A stretch of 64,000 bases of DNA from Anaerococcus prevotii DSM 20548 (GTDB lineage: Bacteria; Bacillota; Clostridia; Tissierellales; Peptoniphilaceae), in contig NC_013171.1 in assembly GCF_000024105.1 (NCBI RefSeq), forward strand, positions 682,001 through 746,000, read 5' to 3'. Position 1 is the first letter of the stretch; every line of letters begins with the position of its first letter. The notes under the pieces were generated by a model. The model was not told where the DNA came from. It ran no database searches and was given only the letters and a program-made list of their open reading frames with translations. Positions 7,619-16,500 of the stretch are shown piece after piece. Made by a program: the position numbers and the translations under genes.

Positions 7619-8004
7619 TTGAGGCTTTTAATATTTAGCGGTGTTAAAATACCGAGAAAACCTAAGAGACCATGTTCACATCCAGGATGTCCAGAGTTAG
7701 TTGATGGACGATTCTGTAAGAAACATGAAAAAGAATACAATAAGAACTATGAAAAATATAAACGAGACCCTAAAACTCATAAGCGATATGTAAAAGCGTG
7801 GAGAGTTATTAGAAAAAAATATGTAGCAGAGCATCCACTTTGTGAGATGTGTTTAAAAGAAAATAGAATGACAAAGGTAGAGGAAGTACATCACATGTTC
7901 CTCTTTCTCGTGGTGGAACTAATGACGAAGACAATCTTATGAGTCTTAGTAAATCTTGTCACTCAAAGATTCATGCAAAGAGTGGGGATAGATTTGGAGG
8001 GTAG
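7619..8004 (+). pseudogene. Phage HNH endonuclease, frameshifted
   Basis: The frame starting near 7619 reads PRKPKRPCSHPGCPELVDG, then a basic helix, then HPLCEMCLKE and VEEVHH. At that point a one-base loss shifts the frame. The continuation VPLSRGGTNDEDNLMSLSKS, then CHSKIHA and the stop at 8002-8004, lies in the next frame. Together these give the CxxC...HH...N...H pattern of the HNH nucleases encoded beside phage terminase genes, which assist genome packaging. The start is uncertain because there is no good ATG or ribosome binding site; TTG 7619 is only the first in-frame option. A sequencing error cannot be excluded, but the neighbouring phage genes are also broken. Confidence 0.75.
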
Positions 8005-8098
8005 TTTTCGTGGGGAGGGGAGCCTTAATCTCTAGGACAGATTTCACTACCAACGGTGCCGCCCTCTGACGCACAAAAAAACGGGTTCAAAGAGGGTA
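8005..8098 (+). other. Possible phage cos/packaging region
   Basis: This GC-richer stretch follows the HNH gene and contains GTGGGGAGGGGAGCC and GTGCCGCCCTCTGACGC, unlike its AT-rich surroundings. In phages with this gene order the cohesive-end site lies between the HNH and small terminase genes. The assignment is by position and composition only. Confidence 0.3.
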
Positions 8099-8140
8099 TT
8101 AAAGAATATCATTCAAAAATCAAAATATTTATTCTGACTA

Positions 8141-8190
8141 TTGACAATAAAACTTTGCATGATATAATATAAATGCCAAGTAAACTTGGC
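8141..8190 (+). promoter_or_regulatory. Promoter with palindromic operator for the membrane protein/XRE pair
   Basis: TTGACA (8141-8146), a 16-bp spacer and TATAAT (8163-8168, with an upstream TGA) form a near-perfect promoter. The 16-bp palindrome GCCAAGTAAACTTGGC (8175-8190) starts at the expected transcription start, a fitting site for repression by the XRE protein encoded downstream. Confidence 0.75.
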
Positions 8191-8212
8191 AAAAGTGTAA
8201 AGGAGAATGAAT

Positions 8213-8530
8213 ATGAAGAGAGATGAAGTTTTAGCAAGAAGTCGTGAGGAGTATAGAAATCACGATGAGATGATGGTTGATATTTTTAAAAAGGCAGGCG
8301 AAGTTTCCAGCCAAATCGGATTAGCTGTTGCTGCCATCCTATTTGGAATTGAAGCTTTTTTCTTCAATTCCTTTAATTATGGAATACTAAGTATTTATTT
8401 TAGTATTGAAGCAACTAAAGAACTCGTAAAGTATGCAAAACTAAAAGAAAGAAAGCAATTGTTATTGGGGATACTTATGGCGATTATAGGAATTGCTTTA
8501 TTTGTAGCTAACCTTATAACATTGAAGTAG
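8213..8530 (+). CDS. Small membrane protein, DUF6442-like
   Basis: The 105-residue protein has a charged N-terminal helix (MKRDEVLARSREEYRNHDE) and three hydrophobic segments (about 38-55, 60-75 and 85-104), so it is probably an integral membrane protein. It resembles the small DUF6442 proteins often found next to a short XRE repressor; their function is unknown to me. I chose the second ATG (8213) because AGGAG lies seven bases upstream; ATG 8207 is too close to it. It is the first gene of a two-gene unit with its own promoter, operator and terminator. Confidence 0.7.
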   Translation: MKRDEVLARSREEYRNHDEMMVDIFKKAGEVSSQIGLAVAAILFGIEAFFFNSFNYGILSIYFSIEATKELVKYAKLKERKQLLLGILMAIIGIALFVANLITLK

Positions 8531-8539
8531 TGATGGATT

Positions 8540-8746
8540 ATGGATGATAAACTAGTTCTCAAAAATCATTTAAAAGAAGTCAGAAAAGAAAAAGGCTATT
8601 CACAACAACAGTTAGCTGATGAGGTGGGTGTTTCAAGAAACACAATCAGCTCAATTGAAACTGGTCAATTTAACCCTACTGCTAAATTAGCATTGATACT
8701 TTGCATTGCTTTAGAAAAGAAATTTGAGGATCTTTTCTATTTTTAG
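8540..8746 (+). CDS. XRE-family HTH transcriptional regulator
   Basis: A 68-residue protein made almost only of a helix-turn-helix of the Cro/cI type: LKEVRKEKGYSQQQLADEVG, then VSRNTISSIETGQFNP and a helical end. Such short regulators usually repress their own operon, and the 16-bp palindrome at 8175-8190 is the obvious site. No Shine-Dalgarno is visible; the ATG lies ten bases after the preceding stop, so translation is probably coupled. Confidence 0.88.
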   Translation: MDDKLVLKNHLKEVRKEKGYSQQQLADEVGVSRNTISSIETGQFNPTAKLALILCIALEKKFEDLFYF

Positions 8747-8763
8747 ACAAACATAGTTAAACT

Positions 8764-8812
8764 AAAATCTCCCTACAGTAAACAATATTGTTTATTGAAG
8801 GGAGATTTTATA
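8764..8812 (+). terminator. Terminator of the membrane protein/XRE unit
   Basis: AAAATCTCCCT...CAGTAAACA pairs with TGTTTATTG...AGGGAGATTTT around a short loop, giving a long stem ending in a T tract. Confidence 0.85.
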
Positions 8813-8838
8813 TTTAAGTATTAGGAGGTGATCTTATC

Positions 8839-9393
8839 GCTAAAGACGGAACATACAGAGGTGGAAGAAGAGTAAAAGCAGGGGGGGAAACCACAGCCTG
8901 CTGCTGAAAAATAGAAAAAGGTAAAAAAGTAGAAATACTAATGAATGATATTCCAACATTTAATCCAGAAGAAATAGATGCAGTTGACTTACCAGATGGG
9001 GCTGTTCTTTATGGAACGGATATGCCTACACCAAGTGATTATCTATCTGCAAAGCAAAGAAATGGAATACCACTTGGTGCTGATGAAATATATAAAGAGA
9101 CTTGGGGCTGGTTAAAACAGAGGAACTGTGAAACCTTAGTAAATTCAAGATTATTAGAATCCTACTCCCAGGCTTTTACAAGATACATTCAATGTGAAAA
9201 GGCAATAAGTCAATTTGGTCTTTTAGGAAAGCATCCTACAAGTGGTGGAGTTATTGCATCTCCCTTTGTGCAGATGTCTAATCAGTTTCAAAAAACAGCC
9301 AACCTTTTATGGTATGAAATTTATGACATTGTGAAAGAGAACTGTACTGAAGTTTATGAAGACTATGGAGAAGATATGATGGAAAATTTTTAA
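8839..9393 (+). pseudogene. Phage terminase small subunit (P27 family), interrupted
   Basis: The frame begins after AGGAGGTGAT with AKDGTYRGGRRVKAG, a hallmark of P27-type small terminases, which recognise phage DNA for packaging. A run of seven G (8881-8887) adds one base and leads to TGA at 8905. One base is then missing before KIEKGKKVEIL, restoring the frame. The rest from ATG 8941 is intact: DMPTPSDYLSAKQRNG, LGADEIYKETWGWLK, LLGKHPTSGG, NLLWYEIYDIVKENC. The expected ending LRQRR is shifted out of frame after MMENF. The usual start codon before AKDG is also missing. The gene is therefore dead or makes only a truncated product from 8941. Confidence 0.82.
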
Positions 9394-9412
9394 GGCAAAG
9401 GAGGTAATTATA

Positions 9413-9736
9413 TTGTTTGAAAAAGTAAATCCAAAGCATCCAGACAAAATAGCGAATTGCATTGCAGAATCAATTGTAGATTTATCATATAAGGAAAAAT
9501 AAAATTCTAAAATAGCAGTTGAAGTTTTGCAGGAACATGGAAATTGTCATGTGATTATTGAAACGGACTGCAATCTAAATAAAAAAGAAATTGAAACAGC
9601 GATTAAGAGGTTAGGAGGAGATGTCATAGCAGATATTAAAATATTAAAACAGGATATCCGCTTATCTAAGAATCAAAAAGAAAAGATAAGATGTGGAAAT
9701 GATATAAGTGAATTTGTTTATGAAGACAGGGATTGA
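9413..9736 (+). pseudogene. Phage S-adenosylmethionine synthetase (MetK), N-terminal remnant
   Basis: A TTG start at 9413 behind AAGGAGG opens FEKVNPKHPDKIA, the start of phage-type methionine adenosyltransferases that commonly follow the small terminase gene. An in-frame TAA (after YKEK) interrupts it, and the frame then continues IAVEVLQEHGNCHVIIET and RCGNDIS. The protein stops after about 107 codons, far short of the roughly 380 residues of MetK, so both a nonsense mutation and a 3' truncation are present. The large terminase and all later phage genes are missing. Confidence 0.72.
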
Positions 9737-9928
9737 TTTATTTTTAATATGTGTTTAAATATATAAAAATATAATAGATCTTATAGGAAGCACTAATAAG
9801 AAAGCCAGTAAAATCATAATTTTATTTATTCTGAACAGGCCCTTTTTCCTAATTCCTTTTTTCTTATCGATAGAAAAAGGAGAAGGCTTTGAGTATAATG
9901 AGAAAAGATTAAAGATAAAGGAATGATT

Positions 9929-10627
9929 ATGGATAATTTAAATATACCGACTCATGTTGCCATAGTCCTTGATGGGAATGGCAGATGGGCAAAAAAGAAG
10001 CATATGCCTAGGACTTACGGTCACAAAAATGGGGCCGAGAATGTCGTAGACATTTGTCTTTATGCAAAAAAGCGTGGAGTTAAGTATATGACTCTTTACG
10101 CTTTTTCGACAGAAAATTGGAAGAGGCCTCTCGAGGAAGTCAATTATCTGATGAAGCTTGTGATTAAGTTTATTGAGAGCAAGCTAGATATTTTGATGAA
10201 GGAAAATTGTAAGCTTAATTTCATAGGAGATTTGGAAAAGCTCCCAGCTTCTACTAAAGAAATTTGTATAAGGGCTATGGAAGATACCAAGGATAATGAT
10301 GAGATTACCTTAAACATCGCCCTAAACTACGGGGGTCGTGACGAGATAGTACACGCCTTTAAGGCCATGATGGATGATGGGATAAGTAAGGAAGATATTA
10401 CAGAAGAGATGATTTCTTCCTACCTATATACCAAAGATCAACCAGACCCTGACCTTCTTATTAGGCCAGGTGGGGAGCTTAGACTATCAAATTTTTTGAT
10501 TTACCAGCTTGCCTATGCGGAGTTTTATTTTACAGATACCTTGTGGCCTGACTTTGATAGGAAGGCTTTTGATGAGGCCTTGGAGGAGTTTTCTAGGAGA
10601 AATAGAAGATACGGGGCCTTGTCATGA
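9929..10627 (+). CDS. uppS: Isoprenyl transferase (undecaprenyl diphosphate synthase)
   Basis: A cis-prenyltransferase of 232 residues that builds the C55 lipid carrier for peptidoglycan and teichoic acid synthesis. Signatures: THVAIVLDGNGRWAKK with the Mg-binding Asp and substrate Arg, AFSTENWKRP, and the C-terminal RPGGELRLSNFLIYQLAYAE and TLWPDF. I chose ATG 9929, seven bases from AAAGGA, over ATG 9923. A TATAAT box (9894-9899) about 30 bases upstream supplies a promoter. It heads uppS-cdsA-rseP-ispG-polC, and its stop overlaps cdsA by four bases (ATGA). Confidence 0.95.
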   Translation: MDNLNIPTHVAIVLDGNGRWAKKKHMPRTYGHKNGAENVVDICLYAKKRGVKYMTLYAFSTENWKRPLEEVNYLMKLVIKFIESKLDILMKENCKLNFIGDLEKLPASTKEICIRAMEDTKDNDEITLNIALNYGGRDEIVHAFKAMMDDGISKEDITEEMISSYLYTKDQPDPDLLIRPGGELRLSNFLIYQLAYAEFYFTDTLWPDFDRKAFDEALEEFSRRNRRYGALS

Positions 10628-11400
10628 ACTTGTTTAATAGGGCAATCGGTGGAGCGATAATCCTTGCTCTTTTGATTCTAATAACATTTCTAGGAAGGAT
10701 TCCCCTAGCTATTGGGGTTATGATCTTCTCCTATATTGCCCTTCATGAGATGAAAGAGGCTCTGGCAAAGGTTGGGATTACTCTTCCTATGAAGCTTTTG
10801 TATGTGACTAATACGATAATCATGCTTGCAGCCTATATCAATAATTCTGATATTTATATAGCAAGCCTTGTAGTTTCTGTAATTTTTATGATGATGTATA
10901 TTATCTTGAGGGGTCATTACAGCCTATATGATGGCTTTGCGACATCCTTTGTCTTACTTTATGTATCACTTTTGATGAGTCATATATTAAGGATAGAGGA
11001 TGTAAATTTCGTATGGCTTTTGTATATTACAGCTTGGGGTTCAGACACCTTTGCTTATCTTGTAGGTTCAACTATGGGTAAGCATAAGTTTGAATCTATA
11101 AAGCACATTAGTCCCAACAAGACCATCGAGGGATCTTTCGGTGGAATAGTAGGGGCTTGTATCCTCAATTCGATTTTCGTAAATGAATTTGGCCTTGGTG
11201 TTAAGATTTACGAAGTCATAATTTTTACGATTATTGCAGCTGTTTTATCTCAAATTGGGGATTTGATAGCTTCATTTATTAAGAGAAAAACTGGAGTCAA
11301 AGACTTTGGCCATATTATTCCAGGCCATGGAGGAATCCTCGACAGATTTGATTCTATGCTTTTTATAGCTCCAGTTTTATATTTATTTTCAAGATTATAA
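10624..11400 (+). CDS. cdsA: Phosphatidate cytidylyltransferase
   Basis: A 258-residue integral membrane enzyme that makes CDP-diacylglycerol from phosphatidic acid and CTP, the precursor of phosphatidylglycerol and cardiolipin (see pgsA at 36.8 kb). About seven or eight hydrophobic helices are visible, and the CDS family signature is complete at the C-terminus: SFIKRKTGVKDFG, then IPGHGGILDRFDS. Length is normal. The start overlaps the uppS stop, indicating translational coupling. Confidence 0.95.
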   Translation: MNLFNRAIGGAIILALLILITFLGRIPLAIGVMIFSYIALHEMKEALAKVGITLPMKLLYVTNTIIMLAAYINNSDIYIASLVVSVIFMMMYIILRGHYSLYDGFATSFVLLYVSLLMSHILRIEDVNFVWLLYITAWGSDTFAYLVGSTMGKHKFESIKHISPNKTIEGSFGGIVGACILNSIFVNEFGLGVKIYEVIIFTIIAAVLSQIGDLIASFIKRKTGVKDFGHIIPGHGGILDRFDSMLFIAPVLYLFSRL

Positions 11401-11409
11401 GGAGAGTTG

Positions 11410-12423
11410 ATGAGTAAAATAATTATAGCTATAGTTATGTTCTTATTCTTGATTCTTATTCATGAATTTGGACATTTCCTTCTAGCGAAGGCATCTGGAA
11501 TAAAGGTAAATGAGTTCGCCATTGGTATGGGGCCTGCTATCTTTAAAAAGCAGGGCGAGGAGACTCTTTATTCCCTAAGACTCATACCAATAGGCGGATA
11601 TTGCGCTATGGAAGGAGAGGATGATGAAAGTTCAGATCCTAGGTCCTACGATAGGGCACCTGCCAAGAGTAAATTTCTTACAATACTTGCAGGACCTTTG
11701 ATGAATTTACTCCTTGCAGTTCTTATATTTTTTGTAGTTGCTCTAAATACTGGCGTTGCTACAAAAACAATCGGAGGATTTAGTAAGGATTCTCCTGCCG
11801 AAGCTGCTGGTGTTAAGCTAGGAGATGAAGTAGTAAGGCTTGCTGGGAAAGATGTAACAAGCTTTACCGATATTTCTCCTATCCTAAACGAATATTACAA
11901 AAATAGGGATAAGGATGAAGACATTTCCCTAGAAGTTTTATCCGGTAATGAGAGCAAAACTTACAAGATAAGTCCTATGGAAGAAAATGGGTCTTACTAT
12001 CTAGGAATAGAGTCAAAGCTAAGAAAGGCTGGAGTCTTCGAGGCTATTAAGCTGGGCTTCGTCGAAACAGGCAAAAACATTGCCTTAATCTTTGTAGTAT
12101 TGGGTAGACTTTTTACAGGAAAGATCGCCTTTTCAGCCCTTTCAGGTCCCGTTGGAGTGGTAAAGGAGCTCGGTAACCAAGCCCAAAATGGTTTGATGAG
12201 CCTTTTATATTTCTTAGGCTATATCAGTGTCAACCTCGGAGTATTTAACCTCCTTCCAATACCAGCCCTAGACGGATCAAAGATAGTAAGCGCTCTTTAT
12301 GAGATGGTTACAGGCAAGCGTGTTAACAAGAAATTTGAAGAAAAAATCACAGTAGCAGGTTTCGTTATTCTTTTGGGACTGATACTTGTGATTTCAATAA
12401 AAGATATAATTAATCTATTCTAA
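11410..12423 (+). CDS. rseP: Site-2 intramembrane zinc metalloprotease RseP
   Basis: A 337-residue membrane protease that cuts anti-sigma factors and signal peptide remnants within the bilayer. The zinc site HEFGH is in the first helix (about residue 20). A GGYCAMEGE loop, one PDZ domain (about 115-190: GFSKDSPAEAAGVKLGDEV), and the second metal motif LLPIPALDGSK in the third transmembrane region follow. Gram-positive members carry one PDZ domain, as here. AAGGAG directs the start to ATG 11410 rather than TTG 11407. In many Firmicutes dxr lies between cdsA and rseP; here the two genes are nine bases apart. Confidence 0.94.
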   Translation: MSKIIIAIVMFLFLILIHEFGHFLLAKASGIKVNEFAIGMGPAIFKKQGEETLYSLRLIPIGGYCAMEGEDDESSDPRSYDRAPAKSKFLTILAGPLMNLLLAVLIFFVVALNTGVATKTIGGFSKDSPAEAAGVKLGDEVVRLAGKDVTSFTDISPILNEYYKNRDKDEDISLEVLSGNESKTYKISPMEENGSYYLGIESKLRKAGVFEAIKLGFVETGKNIALIFVVLGRLFTGKIAFSALSGPVGVVKELGNQAQNGLMSLLYFLGYISVNLGVFNLLPIPALDGSKIVSALYEMVTGKRVNKKFEEKITVAGFVILLGLILVISIKDIINLF

Positions 12424-12433
12424 AGGAGATAAA

Positions 12434-13504
12434 ATGAGAAAGAAAACTAAGAAGATTTATGTAGGAGATGTTGCAGTAGGAGGCGACTCTCCTATTTCTG
12501 TTCAATCAATGACAACAGCAAAGACAAGCGATATCGAAAAGGTAGTAGGGCAGATCAATGCCCTAGAAGAAGCGGGTTGCGATATAGCAAGATCTGCTAT
12601 TAACTCCATAGAAGATGCCAAGGCAATTGTTGAGATTAAGAAAAGAACTAATATACCACTTGTTGCAGACATTCAGTTCGACTATAAGCTTGCCCTTGCA
12701 GCGGTAGAATATGGTTGTGATTGTCTAAGATACAATCCTGGTAATATAGGAGGTAGTGATAAGGTTAAGCTTCTTGTAGATAAGTGCAAGGAGAAAAACA
12801 TCCCTATAAGGATTGGGGTAAACTCAGGCTCTATATCGAGAGAAATCGTAGATAGATTCGGTGGAGTAAACGCAGACTCCCTAGTAGCAAGTGCCCTAGA
12901 GGAAGTAAAGATCCTAGAGGAGATGGACTTTACCGATATCAAAATTTCTGTTAAGTCAAGCGATGTAAATACAATGATCGATGCCTACAGGAAATTATCA
13001 GATAAGGTTGACTACCCACTCCACCTTGGTGTAACAGAAGCAGGTCCCTTGTACCAAGCCCTTGTCAAATCCTCTATCGGCATAGGTTCTTTACTAAAAG
13101 ATGGGATAGGAGATACTATCAGAGTTTCAATCACAGGAGATATTCTAGAAGAAGTTAAGGCAGGAAAGGCAATCCTTAAGGCCCTTAACCTAAGACGAGA
13201 TGGCCTAGATATAGTATCTTGTCCAACATGCTCAAGAACTACAGTAAATCTTCATGAAATTGTAAAGGAAGTAGAAGAGAAGAGTGGGGGTCTAGATATC
13301 TCTGCTAAGGTTGCCATCATGGGTTGTCCAGTAAATGGACCAGGAGAGAGTAAGGAAGCAGAATATGGAATTTCTGCAGCAAATGGCATGGGCTTTCTCT
13401 TTAAGAATGGCAAGACTATTAAGAAAGTTAGAGAAGATGAGATAGTAGATACTTTGATAGAGACTCTCAAAGAAAGCAAAGAAGATGAGAATAGACCTTC
13501 ATAA
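12434..13504 (+). CDS. ispG: 4-hydroxy-3-methylbut-2-enyl-diphosphate synthase
   Basis: A 356-residue [4Fe-4S] enzyme (GcpE) of the MEP isoprenoid pathway, converting MEcPP to HMBPP. The TIM-barrel part shows ISVQSMTTAKTSD, PLVADIQFDYKLAL and LRYNPGNIG. The cluster ligands are in SCPTCSRT and GCPVNGPGE near the C-terminus. Bacterial homologues usually read CPTCGRT; Ser for Gly is a small deviation. AAAGGAG precedes the ATG. Its end overlaps polC by 20 bases. Its presence implies the MEP route, although the first committed gene, dxr, is absent from its usual place. Confidence 0.94.
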   Translation: MRKKTKKIYVGDVAVGGDSPISVQSMTTAKTSDIEKVVGQINALEEAGCDIARSAINSIEDAKAIVEIKKRTNIPLVADIQFDYKLALAAVEYGCDCLRYNPGNIGGSDKVKLLVDKCKEKNIPIRIGVNSGSISREIVDRFGGVNADSLVASALEEVKILEEMDFTDIKISVKSSDVNTMIDAYRKLSDKVDYPLHLGVTEAGPLYQALVKSSIGIGSLLKDGIGDTIRVSITGDILEEVKAGKAILKALNLRRDGLDIVSCPTCSRTTVNLHEIVKEVEEKSGGLDISAKVAIMGCPVNGPGESKEAEYGISAANGMGFLFKNGKTIKKVREDEIVDTLIETLKESKEDENRPS

Positions 13505-16500
13505 TCTAATAGATGTCAAGGAGGGGAGTTTTTTTGTAGTAGAGGCCATCTACTTTACTAAGACCAATATCCTAAGCCTTGAGATTGAATCTGATAGCTA
13601 TAACTTCACAAGAGAAGAAAGAGAGAAGCTCTATGACTATTTTTCCTTCGTAAGCCTTGAAATAAATGTACGAAGAAAAGAAGTCGAAGATGGAAACGTC
13701 TCAGATAATGATGAGAGAGATGCTTTAGAAGAAACAAGCCCTAGTAATACTCAATCCGAGGAAAAAGTAATAGAAGAGCCTCCCCTTAGCGAAACCGAAC
13801 GCCTAATCAAGGAAAGAGAGGCTAGGGTCCAAGACGCCATAGATTTTACTATCCAAAATAGGGAAGAAGAAAAGAAGGAAGAGATTCACGTAGATAACAT
13901 CAACTTTGGTAGGAAAATCAAGGAAGATGTGATAGATATCAGAGATCTTTACGAAAGAAAGGGAGTTAATTCTACCCTAATAGGAAAGGTGTACGGCCTA
14001 GATGTATTCGAGACCAAGGGTGGATATTTTATCTATACCTTCGACCTTGAAGATAAGACTGATGCTATTTCTTGTAAGATTTTTGCAAATGCTAAGAATA
14101 ACTACAAGCTCGAAACCTTGGGGGAAGGGTCGGAAGTCATGGTCGAGGGAGTCCTAAACTACGATGATTTCGCCCACGAGGATGTATTTACAGTAAATGG
14201 TATGGTTGATGCAATACTCGGCAAAAGGACTGATACAGCTCTTGATAAAAGAATTGAGCTAGAGGTCCATACTAAGATGACTAACCTCGATGGTTTTGTA
14301 GACAATAAGGACCTGGTAAGCACCCTAAAAAACTGGAAGATGGGAGCTGTTGGTATTACTGATACAGCAACCCTCCAAGGCCTTCCAGATCTTTACGAAG
14401 CCCTTTCTAAGGAAGGGATAAGGATGCTTCCTGGAGCTGAGCTTCTTCTAGTAGAAGATGAGCTGAGAGTTCTTACCAATCTAAGCGATAGGGAAGTTTC
14501 CGAGATTAAAAATATAGAAGAAGAAAGCTTTGTCGTATTTGACCTTGAGACAACAGGTCTTTCCCGCTACAAGGATAGGATAACAGAAATCGGAGCCTGC
14601 AGGGTAGAAGGCGGAAAGATTACAGAAATTTATAATGAATTGGTAAATCCTGAGATGGTTATTCCAGAAAAAATCATCGAAATAACTGGTATTACTAACG
14701 AGATGGTAAAAGACTGCCCTACAATCGAGGAAGTCCTTCCAGGATTTTTGGACTTCTGCAAGGACTCAATCCTAGTAGGACAAAACACCGACTTCGATGT
14801 TGGCTTTGTTAGGGAAAACTGCCACAGGATGGGGCTAGACTTTAACCCAATCTATCTGGATACTCTTCCAATGGCTAGGGCCTTGTTTAGTGATATGAAG
14901 AAGTTCTCCCTAGATAAGATTGCAAGAAAGTTAGAAATCCCTGCCTTCAACCACCATAGGGCAAGCGATGACGCTAGGGCTACTGCTCAGATTTTCATCA
15001 AGATGTTTAAGATGATTATGGAAGAAGACGGGATAAATCTTTCTACTATTAACAAGCTTAAAAGCCACTGGCCTAAGTCAAAGCACGAGTACTTCTCAGC
15101 TACAGTTTATGCTAAGGATAAGGTCGGCCTTAAAAATCTCTACCAACTTATATCAGAATCTAGGATGAATTACTTTAATTCCGAGGCCAAAACTCCAATC
15201 TCAGTTTTAGAAAAGTATAGGGAAGGCCTCCTAGTAGGGTCAGGATCTGATGAAGGAATTCTTTTTTCACATTTGCAAAATAAGAGAAGCAAAAGGGACC
15301 TTAATAGGATTAGAGACCTCTTTGACTTCTACCAAATGGCTCCTTTAGGAATCTATAATGACATGGTAAATAAGGGTAAGATCCGTGATATCGACCAGGT
15401 TATAGAAATAAATAAGCAAATCTTAGACTTTGCTAAGGAAGATAATAAGCTTGCAGTCGCAACTGGTGCAGTAAGATATCTGGAAAAGGATGATTATATC
15501 CTAAGAAATATCCTCCACAAGGGTCAGTATTTTAGGTATCATGAGGATGAGCCTCTTTATTATTTTAGGACTACAAGGGAGATGATGGATGACTTCTCCT
15601 ATCTAAATCCAATTGATGCTGAGGATGTCGTAATAAGAAATCCAAGGAAGATTGTCGATATGATAGAAGATATTAGGCCAATTCCTAAAGGGACCTTCCC
15701 ACCTAAAATAGAAGGATCTGATAAAGAGCTTAGGGATACTTGCTTTGCCAAGGCCCATTCAATCTACGGAGACCCCCTACCAAAGATAGTAGAGGATAGG
15801 CTTAACCGTGAGCTTAACTCAATTATTTCTAATGGCTATGCTGTTCTTTATATAATAGCTAAGAAGCTTGTAGGTAAGTCTAACGAAGACGGCTACCTAG
15901 TAGGATCGCGTGGATCTGTTGGTTCTTCCTTTGCTGCCACCATGGCAGATATTACCGAGGTAAACCCACTTTCTCCTCACTATGTTTGTCCTAATTGCAA
16001 GCATTCGGAGTTTTTCGAAGAAGATCTTTTAGGAGCAGGAATCGACTATCCAGACAAGGCTTGTCCTGAATGTGGAACCATGATGAAAAAGGATGGTCAC
16101 AATATACCATTCGAGGTCTTCTTGGGCTTTGAGGGTGATAAGGAACCAGATATAGACCTAAACTTTGCAGGAGAATACCAACCTACTATTCACAAATATA
16201 CCGAGGTCCTCTTCGGTGAGGGTAAGGTCTTTAGAGCAGGAACCATAGGAGCGATCCAGGATAATACTGCCTTTGGTTATATAAAAAAATACAGCGAAGA
16301 CTATCAGGTGGAATTTACAAACGCTCAGGTAAGAAAAATCCAAAGAGGACTTAAGGATGTCAAAAGAACAACCGGCCAGCACCCGGGTGGGCTAATTGTA
16401 GTACCAGATGATATAGACATATTTGATATCTGTCCTATCCAATATCCAGCTGATGATGGAAGTGGAGATATTAAGACAACGCATTTCACCTACAATATGA

